Shown piece by piece: positions 36,271 to 46,152 of a stretch of DNA of 64,000 nucleotides; the first letter of the stretch is position 1; each line of letters begins with the position of its first letter. The notes under the pieces are model-generated. The model did not search any database, was not told the DNA's origin, and saw only the letters and a program-made list of their open reading frames with translations. This DNA is from Salinibacterium sp. PAMC 21357 (GTDB lineage Bacteria > Actinomycetota > Actinomycetes > Actinomycetales > Microbacteriaceae): contig NZ_AHWA01000004.1 of the NCBI RefSeq assembly GCF_000247645.1, positions 186,001 through 250,000 on the forward strand, in the 5' to 3' direction. A program made the position numbers and the translations under genes.

Positions 36271-37503
36271 TTACCCGCGCGCACGCGTCCTGCCGAACAG
36301 GGAGCGTCGAGGTGTTTGCTCGTGCACATCGGGCACCAGTCGAGAGGTGACCAGGTCCCGCACCGCAGCGCGCGCGGCAGAGCGGGGTGCGGCATCAAGT
36401 AATGTTTTGCCGCTGAGCACAGCTCCATCAAAACCGGCAAGGTCGTGCGGAACGAGAATCGGATGCTCGATGCCCCCGAACCTGGACAACGTTTGGGTCA
36501 CCTGACCGTGCGGGTTCATGCCGCTCGCAGTCACCCGAACCTTGTTCATCACCACGCTAACGCTGCGCGTAGTGACTGTTTCGAGCAGGTCGACGTGGGC
36601 GCGCAAGAAGCGCGAGAGCCCCACCGGATCGGCACCGCCAACAGCAATCACGTGGTCGGCGGCACGAACGGCCGTCACCGCTGCTGCGTTGCGACGCGGC
36701 GCAAAGAGGTCGCTGGTGATTTCTTCATCATTTTCGAGACTGGAGCTGGTGTCGAGAACGGTGTAATCGACCCACTGGCGACACTGCGCGATCGTCGTGC
36801 CGACTCGTTCTGCCGAAAGCTCGGGCCACCGGCTCGGCCTCCCGATGCCCGTGAGCACCCAGAATCCGCCAACCGGCGACTCATAGCGTTGTCCGATGCG
36901 GGCCAGTTCGTCGGTGGTGAGAGTGTCGGTGCCGGCCAGGCGGCAGGCGGCCGCAAATCCCGGAGCCTCATCAAGCATCCCGAGAGCGGGAGCGACTGAG
37001 GCTCCATGAGTGTCGACATCGGCGAGCGCCACACTGTGCCCGAGGGCCGCCAGCTCAGCCGCAATGGAGATAGCAATTGATGTTCGGCCGGGCGCACCGC
37101 CGGGGCCCCAAACTGCAATCACTTGCCCCGCAGTGCTTCGCGGAGAGGCGGCAGGGGCAGAGCTCCACTGAGATTCGGCGAGCAGGGCATCTACCGCCGA
37201 CCAACTGCCGCCACCATCCACAATGTCGAAAAGACCCAGATCACTCGCGTAGCGCTGTTCACGCTCGCTACTGGCGACCGCGATAAGCCGAACACCCGCC
37301 TGATCACTTGCAGCAATGAGCCGGTCAGTGAGGTACCGCGCCTCAGAAGCAACCAGGGCGATGTCGACCTGTGCCCCCGCAATTCGAGATGCTAACTCGG
37401 GAGCACTCACGGCGCGCAGCATTATTTCGTGGCCGTAATTCGCGGCGTCGAAAGCAAACTGGTCTTCAAGATTCACGGGCATTGCCAGCGCAAAAGTTGC
37501 CAC
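36271..37503 (-). CDS. CpaE/MinD-like ATPase with an altered P-loop
   Basis: The protein is 410 residues from GTG 37503, starting one base after the SAF gene's stop. The N-terminal ~120 residues resemble a receiver-like domain. A MinD/ParA-type domain follows. Its deviant Walker A site, normally KGGxGKT, reads GPGGAPGRTS (residues 133-142), with both the signature Lys and the catalytic Lys changed. Other family segments are kept (VALADVDTHGASVAPALGML, DYTVLDTSSSLE, VMNKVR). The C-terminus is basic. Related proteins help localise Flp pili in Caulobacter; here no other pilus genes are present. ATP binding may be retained through the Arg, or lost. Confidence 0.8.
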   Translation of the reverse strand: MATFALAMPVNLEDQFAFDAANYGHEIMLRAVSAPELASRIAGAQVDIALVASEARYLTDRLIAASDQAGVRLIAVASSEREQRYASDLGLFDIVDGGGSWSAVDALLAESQWSSAPAASPRSTAGQVIAVWGPGGAPGRTSIAISIAAELAALGHSVALADVDTHGASVAPALGMLDEAPGFAAACRLAGTDTLTTDELARIGQRYESPVGGFWVLTGIGRPSRWPELSAERVGTTIAQCRQWVDYTVLDTSSSLENDEEITSDLFAPRRNAAAVTAVRAADHVIAVGGADPVGLSRFLRAHVDLLETVTTRSVSVVMNKVRVTASGMNPHGQVTQTLSRFGGIEHPILVPHDLAGFDGAVLSGKTLLDAAPRSAARAAVRDLVTSRLVPDVHEQTPRRSLFGRTRARG

Positions 37504-37504
37504 C

Positions 37505-38152
37505 TCAGCCCCTCGCGGGAAGGTTGGCCGGAATCACCGAAAGGACATCGCCGTTAGCCATGGCCTCCAGCAGACGGGCAACTCTCGATCGTGGAACAAG
37601 CAGCTCGAGCGTGCTGCCGCGCGCAGACGAGACGAGAGAGTCATCCTCGACAAGCCGAACGACGGTGGCACCCGAGATGATCACCCCCGGAGCCCCATAC
37701 CCGCCATCTTCTTCCTCGGCACTAGCCCACACATCAACGGCTGCCCCCGAGGTCACTGTCTCGGCAAGGCCGCCTTGTGGCGACACCACGACCGCCGTCA
37801 ACGAAAGCCCGGCATGGCTTCCCAACGAAGAAACGGGGATCAGCTCCCCCTTGCTGATCGGCCGAGTTGCAATGAAGCCCTCATCCGGAAGGTCACCCCG
37901 CACGATGTAGAACTCGCTTGACTCGTTGAGCTTCACGCTCGTCACAACCAAATCAGAACTTGTCACTTGATCGCCGGGCGACAACGGTGATCCTGCGGCA
38001 TACACCTCGATCGAATCATCAGCAGCAGCCACGAGCGAAACAACGCCAACGATAGAGGCCACAACAAGCACAATGCCGATCGCGAGGCGTGGGTCGAGAG
38101 CGAAAGCTCGTGCACGGGCTTGAGACTGGGTGCGACCGGAACGACGGCTCAC
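37505..38152 (-). CDS. SAF-domain protein (CpaB/RcpC-like) with one membrane helix
   Basis: The protein is about 215 residues from GTG 38152 (an earlier in-frame start at 38242 is possible). A basic N-terminus leads to one helix (RLAIGIVLVVASIVGVVSLVAA). An SAF domain follows (IEVYAAGSPLSPGDQVTSSDLV, GFIATRPISKGELIPVSSL) and the last part resembles the RcpC/CpaB region. SAF domains bind sugars or stabilise pilus secretins. It is coupled to the CpaE-like gene downstream. Both could serve an unassigned envelope structure. Confidence 0.8.
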   Translation of the reverse strand: MSRRSGRTQSQARARAFALDPRLAIGIVLVVASIVGVVSLVAAADDSIEVYAAGSPLSPGDQVTSSDLVVTSVKLNESSEFYIVRGDLPDEGFIATRPISKGELIPVSSLGSHAGLSLTAVVVSPQGGLAETVTSGAAVDVWASAEEEDGGYGAPGVIISGATVVRLVEDDSLVSSARGSTLELLVPRSRVARLLEAMANGDVLSVIPANLPARG

Positions 38153-38271
38153 AGCGCGAATTCCACGGGACGGGTGTTGATCATTGCACCATCGTTCGCC
38201 ACCGCCCATAAGTGGCGCGGGAGTTATCCACATCAGCCCCATTTACAAGCGCACGAGAGCATAATCGAATC

Positions 38272-38553
38272 ATGAACGCGACCAATCCAGCAGAGGGCCT
38301 CGGGCGATTTCTCACCCTGGCTGACACTGCCGAAGTGCTCAGCGTCTCTCCGCACGAGGTTCTCGACTTAGTGCGATCGGGCGAATTGCCCGCAATTAAA
38401 GTTGGCAGTAAAGGCCAATGGCGCATCGAGAACTCGGTGCTTGAGTCCTACATCGAGGCGCTGTATGAAGAGACGCGTCGCATGAGCTTGTGGAATCAGT
38501 CAGACATCGCCACTGTCACCGAAGTCAACTTCGGAGAACAGCGCACCCGCTAA
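38272..38553 (+). CDS. Helix-turn-helix (excisionase/MerR-like) DNA-binding protein
   Basis: The protein is 93 residues. A winged HTH of the excisionase type covers about residues 12-60 (FLTLADTAEVLSVSPHEVLDLVRSGEL, then IKVGSKGQWRIENSVLESYI). CATAAT (38260-38265) lies exactly six bases before ATG 38272, so the mRNA is likely leaderless and the longer frame from 38212 is rejected. No integrase or phage gene is near, so a chromosomal regulator is more likely than an excisionase. It diverges from the SAF gene. Confidence 0.85.
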   Translation: MNATNPAEGLGRFLTLADTAEVLSVSPHEVLDLVRSGELPAIKVGSKGQWRIENSVLESYIEALYEETRRMSLWNQSDIATVTEVNFGEQRTR

Positions 38554-39149
38554 GGCCGCACCAGCACCAGACTCGCGAAAGGCACCAGGCGGTATTCCGT
38601 CACGGCAGTTTCCCGTCGTGCTGCTCCGCGTTCATGCACCGCAATGTCGAGGTGATCGCGCCCTACACGATCGATCGTGCCATGAACCTCGCCTGAGGCC
38701 AGCAGCAAAGAGACCGCTCGCCGCCGCCGACACAGATCCCGCAAGACATAGCTCAAGCCCAATCGCTGCGAGAGGCTCGGATGCCCGCTAGCCGGCATAG
38801 TGGCCAAGCTTGGAGTGATGTGGCCTGCCCCGAGAGATATGCCCGCCACGGCCGCGAACGGAACGATGCACTGTGCTGGGCGCCCACTGTCATCGACAAG
38901 ATCGGCAGACATCCAGTCTCTGCCGATGATGGCGGGGCGGATGGTGAGCCTCAGTCCCGTGACGAGTACGACGGAGATCGTGAGTGGTGATTGCTCAGAA
39001 CTGCGGCTATGGAGTGACACGATTCGGTCGCGCATACTGAGCCGGCCGAGGCGGAGCCTCTCCTCTTCCGCGTCGATTTCAAGGTCATCAGCCGTAATCT
39101 CATTTTCCAGCTGACTCTCGAGATCGTCGAAAAGGTTGTCCCAGCGCAT
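38550..39149 (-). CDS. Conserved hypothetical protein of the secA region
   Basis: The protein is 199 residues from ATG 39149. It is soluble with no signal peptide. The first 40 residues are very acidic (LFDDLESQLENEITADDLEIDAEEERL). The rest looks beta-rich, with motifs such as GRDWMSADLVDDSGRPAQCIVP and GTIDRVGRDHLDIAVHERG, recalling small PRC- or Sm-like barrels. I do not know a function. Its stop overlaps the stop of the HTH gene on the other strand. Confidence 0.65.
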   Translation of the reverse strand: MRWDNLFDDLESQLENEITADDLEIDAEEERLRLGRLSMRDRIVSLHSRSSEQSPLTISVVLVTGLRLTIRPAIIGRDWMSADLVDDSGRPAQCIVPFAAVAGISLGAGHITPSLATMPASGHPSLSQRLGLSYVLRDLCRRRRAVSLLLASGEVHGTIDRVGRDHLDIAVHERGAARRETAVTEYRLVPFASLVLVRP

Positions 39150-39247
39150 GGGGCGACCGTACCGGCGGAGGCGGCAAAACGCACAATGTTATCCACACTT
39201 GAAAAAAAATCATAGACAATTGGTCTAACTCCTGATTGAGTGTGGTC

Positions 39248-39265
39248 TACCCCCCAAAGGGGGTA
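39248..39265. promoter_or_regulatory. G/C-run inverted repeat upstream of the Rv3235-like gene
   Basis: TACCCCCCAAAGGGGGTA forms near-perfect arms around AAA, 34 bases before ATG 39300. It may be an operator, or part of the leader of the Rv3235-like gene. The divergent gene starts at 39149. Confidence 0.4.
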
Positions 39266-39299
39266 TACATCGTCGTCTTGACCTTTTACCCGGGAGATC

Positions 39300-39788
39300 A
39301 TGAGTACCGAGCCACTCCGAAAGCTTTCGCCGAGTGTGGATACCCCTCCACAGGCGCGACCGCAATCAGGAACCCTGCCCTCCAAGATCATTCGCCCGCG
39401 CTTCGTGCCCGACGAATTCTTTGGCCACCAGCCCACCCCCAGTGCCGAGCTGCCTGATCCTGCTCCCCTTGTCGAAAATCTCACGCGTTGCGTTATCGAG
39501 GTTCTTGCGGGCGCTCGTGATCTTGAACAGATTGCGCGATGGGTGACGGATGATGTCTACCGCCACCTTCTCAAGCGCACCGTCTTATCTGCCCGTGCTC
39601 GTCGCGCAAAAGGGCAACCCGTCACTCGCCCCAGTTTCACGATGGGCTCGATTCGCCTCTGCGAGCCGCGCGATGGTGCGGTGGAAGCTGTCGTGATCGT
39701 TCGAGGTCGAGCACGTACGCGCGCTGTCGCCATACGTCTCGAAGGGCTCGACAAACGTTGGCGGGCAACCGCCATCAACGTTCTCTAG
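39300..39788 (+). CDS. Rv3235-like protein (DUF6459)
   Basis: The protein is 162 residues. The N-terminal 60 residues are proline-rich and disordered (PPQARPQSG, DEFFGHQPTPS). The C-terminal ~100 residues form a small domain: ENLTRCVIEVLAGARDLEQIARWVTDDVYRHL, then VSIRLCEPRDGAVEAVVIVRGR-like strands (here GSIRLCEPRDGAVEAVVIVRG) and RLEGLDKRWRATAINVL at the end. This matches the Rv3235 family found just upstream of secA1 in many actinobacteria. Function is unknown. It is convergent with secA, separated by a hairpin. Confidence 0.8.
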   Translation: MSTEPLRKLSPSVDTPPQARPQSGTLPSKIIRPRFVPDEFFGHQPTPSAELPDPAPLVENLTRCVIEVLAGARDLEQIARWVTDDVYRHLLKRTVLSARARRAKGQPVTRPSFTMGSIRLCEPRDGAVEAVVIVRGRARTRAVAIRLEGLDKRWRATAINVL

Positions 39789-39873
39789 GCAACTAGGCTG
39801 CGCTCCGGAGCGGTCCAGAGCAAAGCCTGCCCGAGAACACGGCTCTTCAGGAATCAAGAGCCCGCTTAACGGC

Positions 39874-39907
39874 GTATGCCCCCATCGACCGAGCGATGGG
39901 GGCATAC
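39874..39907. terminator. Hairpin terminator between Rv3235-like gene and secA
   Basis: A perfect 14-bp stem (39874-39887 with 39894-39907) closes a 6-base loop. It lies 14 bases beyond the secA stop codon. A weaker hairpin at 39841-39862 precedes it. No long T-tract is seen. Confidence 0.75.
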
Positions 39908-39921
39908 AGCGTTGCTGAGCT

Positions 39922-42749
39922 CTACTTCTTACGCTTCTCCTGCGCACGACGCTGCGAGCGGTTAAGCGGAGCCTCGTCCGCACCACCCTCCGCACGCTGG
40001 CCGAAGGCGCCACGCTCGCCGCCTTGAGCATTCTGAGACTGCTGAGCCTGTTGTGGCTGCTGAGGGGCCGTCTGCTGAGCTTGACGTTGCCGCGCAGTCG
40101 CTGTTGCCGCACGCTCGACCTGGCCGCGCTCGTTGCGAACTTCGACCTCACCAGCAGCATCGGCGTTAGGTGCTGAATAGCTCAACGCCGTTGACGGAGC
40201 GCTTCCTGCTTCTAGTCCTCGTGCCTGCACTGTCGTTGACTCGCCGCCGCCGCTCACTTCGACATCAAGGTTGAAGAGGAAGCCAACAGATTCTTCACGA
40301 ATCTGCCCCATCATGGTTTGGAAGAGAGCAAACCCTTCGCGCTGGTACTCAATGAGCGGGTCTCGCTGGGCCATTGCACGCAGGCCGATTCCATCCTTGA
40401 GGTAATCCATCTCATAGAGGTGGTCACGCCAGCGACGGTCGATAACGCTCAAAACAACGCGGCGCTCGAGCTCGCGGGTTGCGGTCTCTCCCAGCTGCTG
40501 TTCGCGGCGCTCGTAAGCAATCACGGCATCTGAGTGGATCTCTTTCGCAATGAACGCGCTCGTTAGCTTGCCGCGTGAACCGCCCTCAGTCAGCACCTCA
40601 TCAACGGTGATACCCACGGGGTACATCGTCTTAAGTTCAGTCCAGAGAGCGTCAAAGTCCCAGTCTTCGGAGTGTCCGTCAGCCGTGTGAACATCGACGA
40701 CTTCGGTGACAACATCGGCAAGGAAACGCTGAACCCGATCCTTCAAGTCGTCGCCCTCAAGGATGTGGCGGCGGTCGCCATAGATCGCTTCACGCTGGCG
40801 ATTCAACACATCGTCGTACTTGAGCACGTTTTTGCGAATCTCCGCGTTGCGCGACTCCACCTGTGACTGAGCACTGCGGATGGCACGGCTGACAACCTTG
40901 GATTCGATAGCCAAGTCGTCGGGAACCGTCGAGCGCCCCATGAGTGCTTCGGCGGCGCCGCTGTTGAACAGGCGCATCAGGTCATCCTGAAGCGAAAGGT
41001 AGAAACGGCTCTCACCAGGGTCACCCTGACGTCCGGAGCGACCACGCAACTGGTTGTCGATACGACGAGATTCGTGACGCTCGGTGCCCAAGACGTAGAG
41101 GCCACCAACGTCGACGACCTTCTTGGCCTCTTTATCGACCTCTGCTTTGACGTCAGCAAACACGTCATCCCAGGCGGCTTCGTAGTCATCAGGCGTCTCA
41201 GTCGGGTTGAGTCCGCGGCTGTTCATCTCGGCAACGGCCAAGAACTCGGCGTTTCCACCGAGCATGACGTCTGTTCCACGGCCGGCCATGTTGGTAGCAA
41301 CGGTCACAGAGCCCAAGCGCCCGGCTTGAGCCACGATCGCAGCCTCGCGGGCGTGGTTCTTAGCGTTCAGAACCTCGTGCTTGACACCCTTTTTAGCGAG
41401 CATCTTCGACAGCAGTTCGCTCTTCTCAACGCTGGTTGTTCCAACGAGAACGGGCTGGCCGAGCTCGTGGCGCTTAGCGATATCGGCAACAACCTGCTCG
41501 AACTTTGACTGCTCGTTCTTATAAATCAGATCCGACTGGTCGATGCGCTGCATCGGCCTGTTCGTCGGGATTGCTACGACACCAAGCTTGTAGGTTGACA
41601 TGAATTCGGCGGCCTCAGTTTCGGCAGTACCGGTCATGCCCGAAAGCTTGTTGTAGAGGCGGAAGTAGTTCTGCAGAGTGACCGTCGCGAGAGTCTGGTT
41701 CTCTGCCTTTACGGCAACGCCCTCTTTAGCTTCGATTGCTTGGTGAATACCTTCGTTGTACCGACGGCCCTGAAGAATACGGCCGGTGTGCTCATCAACG
41801 ATAAGCACTTCGCCGTTCATGACGACGTAGTCCTTGTCTTTTTTGAAAAGTGCGCGGGCCTTGATCGAGTTGTTCAAGAATGAAATCAGCGGAGTATTGG
41901 CCGACTCATACAGGTTGTCGATGCCGAGATAATCTTCGACCTTTTCAATGCCGGGTTCGAGAACACCGACAGTGCGCTTCTTCTCATCAACTTCGAAGTC
42001 GACCTCGGGAACAAGCTTCTTGGCGAGGTTCGAGAACTCAGTGAACCAGCGGTTCGCTTCTCCCGACGACGGCCCAGAGATAATCAGTGGGGTGCGGGCC
42101 TCATCGATGAGGATCGAGTCGACCTCGTCAACCACAGCGAAGTGGTGCCCGCGCTGAACCATGTCGCTTGCTTGCCACGCCATGTTGTCGCGAAGGTAGT
42201 CGAAGCCAAACTCATTGTTGGTTCCGTACGTGATGTCGGCGGCATACTGCTCGCGACGCTCTTGGGGGTTCTGACCCGAGACGATACATCCGGTAGTCAT
42301 GCCCAGGGCGCGGAAGATGCGGCCCATAAGTTCTGATTGGTAGCTCGCGAGGTAGTCGTTCACCTAATCACGTGCACACCCTGCGCGGCAATCGCATTGA
42401 GGTACGCGGCCAGAGTCGCCACCAGAGTCTTGCCTTCACCGGTCTTCATCTCGGCGATATTGCCCAGGTGGAGCGCGGCCCCTCCCATGAGCTGAACCTC
42501 GAAGTGGCGCATACCGAGCGTGCGGCTCGCAGCTTCACGCACAGCCGCAAACGCCTCCGGCAGCAAGTCGTCGAGCGACTCACCAGCAGCGTAACGCTCG
42601 CGCAGCTCGACGGTCTCGTTCTTAAGCTCGTCATCGGTCAGCGTCTTGAAGTCTTCTTCAAGGTGATCGACTGCTTGCGCATAGCTCTTTAAGCGTCGAA
42701 GAAGTCGACCCTCGCCCACACGAAGTGCGCGTTCCAAAACATTCGCCAC
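39922..42749 (-). pseudogene. secA: Preprotein translocase ATPase SecA, frameshifted
   Basis: SecA drives protein export through SecYEG. Reading starts at GTG 42749 (RBS GGGAG) and runs through the Walker A site [14 protein letters not shown] to VHVI. There the minus strand has ATTAGGTGAAC, where ATTACGGTGAAC would continue as T-V-N-D-Y-L-A. One base is missing near 42364-42365, and a stop follows. The next frame continues without damage (DEAD-like [13 protein letters not shown], helicase motifs such as [14 protein letters not shown]) to the basic tail ending [12 protein letters not shown], without the zinc-binding end found in many other bacteria. Repaired, it would be 942 residues, normal for actinobacterial SecA1. 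Since SecA1 is essential, a sequence error is the best explanation. Confidence 0.92.
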
Positions 42750-42909
42750 CGAATACTCCCATTCTTGTCGGACGGGTCCGACACTGGCACTGCTCGACGA
42801 AACGCAACCTTTAGACGCTTACGTCGCGGTAACGCGGTGCGTGCATTCAGCGCACAGCCGCGTTACCGGTTCGTAATCGTATCAAGTTCACACCAAAAAC
42901 TTGGTGTAC

Positions 42910-43608
42910 TTAGCCGTTGACGACCTTACGTTTGCGCGAACGGCCACCATCGGCCGCTTCTTCGCCCTGCTCTTCAAGGGCAATAACGCCGTAATCCCAG
43001 CCCTTGCGACGATAAACCACACTCGGACGGTCGGTCTGACTGTCAACGAAGAGGAAGAAGTCGTGACCGACCAATTCCATGTGATCCAGCGCTTCTTCAA
43101 CCGTCATATGGCTCGACGGGAACACCTTGCGCCGAATAACAACGGGCGAGTAGTCGTCGTCGCCAGGCTCTGGTTCGACATTTTGCGTCGGCACAGAACC
43201 TGTGGCGACACTTTCAATCACTTCTGGACTTGCCGGAGTGATATCGACGACAGCAAACCCACCGGCACTAGCCTCACGCAACGACGTGGGGCGGTGATTT
43301 CCGCGATGAACTTTCTTGCGGTCGAGAGACTGGCGGATGCGCTCAATGAGCTTGCCCATCGCCAGATCGAAGGCAACATATTTATCCGAACCAGCAGATT
43401 CCGCTCGCACAAGCGGACCTGGTCCGATCAGCGTCAACTCGACACGATCATCTCCACTTGACCCTTTGGTTTCGTGGTGGCGGCTTACCTTAATCTCGAA
43501 GGCAATTGCCTTTTCGGCCAGGTGAGCGACCTTCTCAGACTTTTCGATCGCATACTCACGGAAACGATCCGTGACTCCTACATTTCGTCCGTTGACGGTG
43601 ATTTCCAC
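42910..43608 (-). CDS. hpf: Ribosome hibernation promoting factor, long form
   Basis: The protein is 232 residues from GTG 43608, with a strong AGGAGG. The N-terminal domain (MEITVNGRNVGVTDRFREYAIEKSEKVAHLAEKA) binds the 30S subunit. A linker leads to the C-terminal domain (VIRRKVFPSSHMTVEEALDHMELVGHDFFLFVD) that makes ribosome dimers. The length matches the long HPF type. It lies between comF and secA, as in other actinobacteria. Confidence 0.95.
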   Translation of the reverse strand: MEITVNGRNVGVTDRFREYAIEKSEKVAHLAEKAIAFEIKVSRHHETKGSSGDDRVELTLIGPGPLVRAESAGSDKYVAFDLAMGKLIERIRQSLDRKKVHRGNHRPTSLREASAGGFAVVDITPASPEVIESVATGSVPTQNVEPEPGDDDYSPVVIRRKVFPSSHMTVEEALDHMELVGHDFFLFVDSQTDRPSVVYRRKGWDYGVIALEEQGEEAADGGRSRKRKVVNG

Positions 43609-43683
43609 GGCGACCTCCTAGCCATCATGCGCGGCCGCCTCGTGAGGCAGCTTTTGTTGTGCGCCCTTTTCCTTACCGTAGCC

Positions 43684-44409
43684 CTAGGTGCTGGCATTGT
43701 CACGAGACGCTCCGGTTCTCGGAGTGAACCCGATGGTTACGGCCGCAACGACGGTGCCGCCAGCGGCACAAATGGCCCGCGAAGCCTCGTCGATGGTGGC
43801 CCCGGTAGTGAGAACATCATCGACGATTATTACGCGCGCTGAACCAAGCCAGCGTGTCGCGACGAAAGCCCCCTGCACGTTCGTGGCGCGTTGCCGGGCG
43901 CTCAGCAACTTTTGACTCGCCGTTACCTTCGTGGCGCGAAGCACTCGTTCGTGGCGAACTCCGGCGGACCGAAGCACCAACGACATCGGGTGATAGCCCC
44001 GAGTTCGAAACGCACGCTTGCTCGTCGGCACCGCCACGATGAGCACTGGCGCTTCGGTTTCCCCGCTGGCTGCGGACTCTTCGATTGCCCGGTGCAACGC
44101 CGGCAACAGGGCCCTCGCCAATGGCCGCGCCTGATCAGTGCGATGGTGGTTTTTGAACGCCAGCACAACCCTCCGCACCCTCCCCTCGTAATACAAGGCA
44201 GCAAAAACACGCACATGACGCGGAGTCGAGTGAACTGTGGGCTCCGCGACCAGACTGCGGGTGCACTCCGCACACAGGGCACGATCGTCGCTATCGCATC
44301 CAGCGCACTCCACGGGCATGAGCACTGCCCAGGCATCTCGTAATGCATCGAGCGTCTTTGCCACAAACCGTCGCAACCAACCACCATCATCGTTTTCCGG
44401 GGAAGTCAT
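43684..44409 (-). CDS. comF: ComF family phosphoribosyltransferase-like protein
   Basis: The protein is about 241 residues (an earlier GTG at 44424 adds five). A zinc-ribbon N-terminus (CAGCDSDDRALCAEC) is followed by a PRTase domain ending in the PRPP-binding loop VIIVDDVLTTGATIDEASRAI. ComF proteins are linked to DNA uptake; in actinobacteria the role is undefined. The position between lpqB and hpf is the standard synteny. Confidence 0.9.
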   Translation of the reverse strand: MTSPENDDGGWLRRFVAKTLDALRDAWAVLMPVECAGCDSDDRALCAECTRSLVAEPTVHSTPRHVRVFAALYYEGRVRRVVLAFKNHHRTDQARPLARALLPALHRAIEESAASGETEAPVLIVAVPTSKRAFRTRGYHPMSLVLRSAGVRHERVLRATKVTASQKLLSARQRATNVQGAFVATRWLGSARVIIVDDVLTTGATIDEASRAICAAGGTVVAAVTIGFTPRTGASRDNAST

Positions 44410-44472
44410 ACCTCGACAGTGCACTCTCGCTCAGAACCGCGGAGCAGTCCGAGAGAGGTCCGTGGAGAGGAC

Positions 44473-46152
44473 TTACTGTTGAACCGCCAGGTAGGAGGCG
44501 TCGAGCCCCGTACGCACCCACTCTTGGCTTCCCTGCGGCCTCCACACCTCACCATCGGCCAGAAGCCTGAGGCTGTCAGTGTTTGTTCCCGTGCTCACCA
44601 GCTGGCGCGCACCATCCACATCACCGAGGCTTTGAGTTGGTCCGCCGATACTGAACGCGGTCACCGCCACAGAATCGTCACTCGACGACAAGGTGGCTAC
44701 AGTGCTTGATCCCACCCAGGAAGCATCGATCGGAGAACCAGGCAGCGCTGGCAGGACCGTTGGTTCCACCAACTGAACGGGAACGTTGCCCTGTTGCCGC
44801 ACGATTCCATAGACGAGCAGTTGAGGCCCCGCCGGCGAGGCGAGATACACGAGCAATCGCGCCCCGTCACGCGAAACATCCAACGAAACAATTTCTGAAT
44901 CTGCCGGCAACGATGACTGAATCGGATGCTCGGTGCCGTCTACCTCGAAGGTTGACAGCGATGCAGCGCTCCCCCGCTGGGCCGACCACACGAAGCGGAA
45001 CGGGTCGAGCGACGGCGCCGCCAACTCTGGACGGTCATCGATTAGTCGCGGCTCGGCTCCCACCGTCGCGAAGTAGGCGTAGTTGTCACCGGCAAGGTAA
45101 GCGACGGAAAGTCGGTCAGCCGAGAGCACTGCGGCACTAGACGCGGCGTCTGAAACGATCGCACTGAGCTCGCTAATCTCGCTGAGACCGTCACTGGTGT
45201 TGAACCCAAAATCACTCGCCGTTCCCACCACTAGCGGGCCACTCGACGCCGGTTCGACAACGGCAGAATTCTGCCCAGAATTTGAACTCGGCAACTCTCG
45301 GCCATCAACCGTGAGCACCACAATCGGCGTGTGCAGCGTTGCAGCAAGCTGCTGCCGCATGCGCTCTCTCGCTATCGTGTCAGCCGCTAAAGCTTCGGAG
45401 CTGAGATCAACGACCACTCTGCCGCTGGTCTGGCTGCTCGCGCTGCCAACAGAAGTTGCCGCCGGAAACGCGGTAAGCACGACACCCTGCTGAAGCCACG
45501 GCGAATCCGCGGAAAGTAACGCTGTGACCGCGCGTGATTGTGAGGATTGGCGCACCGCAAACCAACGAACATCCGGAATCAAATAGGCGAAACTCGGATC
45601 GAAATAATAGAGCACCTGCTGCTCAAAACTAACCTCAAAACCGTTGCTCGACAGCACGATTCCCGGCGGCGCTGAAGAAATTCGCCATTCACCATTTTCT
45701 CGCTCAAAATCGAACGTCAGTGTCTGCGATGCCACTGAGCGCAGCTCGGCGAACACCCCACGCTCATCAATCACTGCCTGAGCGGAGAACGAATAGGTGA
45801 GCGCGTCTTGCTCAAGAGCAGGCGAGATTGTCGGAAGCTTGTCGCGCTCGCGAATTGTTGCGCTCGCCGCTGGCTTCCACACGTCACTCATCTGGCCGGT
45901 CAAGAATTCGCGCGCCACCGAATAGTCACGGCTGGGGGCACGCACCGCGTTCATGAAATCGGTCAAAATTTGCTCTTGAGTCGAACCTGCAACCGGGCCT
46001 TCGGCAACAATCTCGAACCTACCGTCAAGCTGTTCGTCGATAAGGGGGCCAGCTTCAACCTCGCTGGAGGTTGGCACCCCGACACAGCCGCTCAGGGCGG
46101 CCAGCACTGCGCCCACCACGACGAGGTAGGCAAGCTGTGATGTCTTAGCCAT
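44473..46152 (-). CDS. lpqB: Lipoprotein LpqB
   Basis: The protein is 559 residues. A signal sequence ends in the lipobox LSGC (Cys 23), so it is anchored on the outer face of the membrane. The N-terminal part is a GerMN-type domain and the C-terminal part a beta-propeller-like LpqB domain. In mycobacteria LpqB interacts with MtrB and modulates MtrAB signalling. Its start overlaps the mtrB stop by eight bases. Confidence 0.93.
   Translation of the reverse strand: MAKTSQLAYLVVVGAVLAALSGCVGVPTSSEVEAGPLIDEQLDGRFEIVAEGPVAGSTQEQILTDFMNAVRAPSRDYSVAREFLTGQMSDVWKPAASATIRERDKLPTISPALEQDALTYSFSAQAVIDERGVFAELRSVASQTLTFDFERENGEWRISSAPPGIVLSSNGFEVSFEQQVLYYFDPSFAYLIPDVRWFAVRQSSQSRAVTALLSADSPWLQQGVVLTAFPAATSVGSASSQTSGRVVVDLSSEALAADTIARERMRQQLAATLHTPIVVLTVDGRELPSSNSGQNSAVVEPASSGPLVVGTASDFGFNTSDGLSEISELSAIVSDAASSAAVLSADRLSVAYLAGDNYAYFATVGAEPRLIDDRPELAAPSLDPFRFVWSAQRGSAASLSTFEVDGTEHPIQSSLPADSEIVSLDVSRDGARLLVYLASPAGPQLLVYGIVRQQGNVPVQLVEPTVLPALPGSPIDASWVGSSTVATLSSSDDSVAVTAFSIGGPTQSLGDVDGARQLVSTGTNTDSLRLLADGEVWRPQGSQEWVRTGLDASYLAVQQ

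Noticed and set aside
36271-38152. Flp/Tad pilus locus
   Set aside because: Only a CpaE-like and a SAF gene are present; the secretion ATPase, TadB/C and pilin genes are absent.
38272-38553. Phage excisionase (AlpA-like) marking a prophage
   Set aside because: No integrase, phage structural gene or att-like repeat is near; a chromosomal HTH regulator is simpler.
42355-42370. Programmed frameshift in secA
   Set aside because: There is no slippery heptamer or downstream structure at the site, and no such recoding is known for secA.
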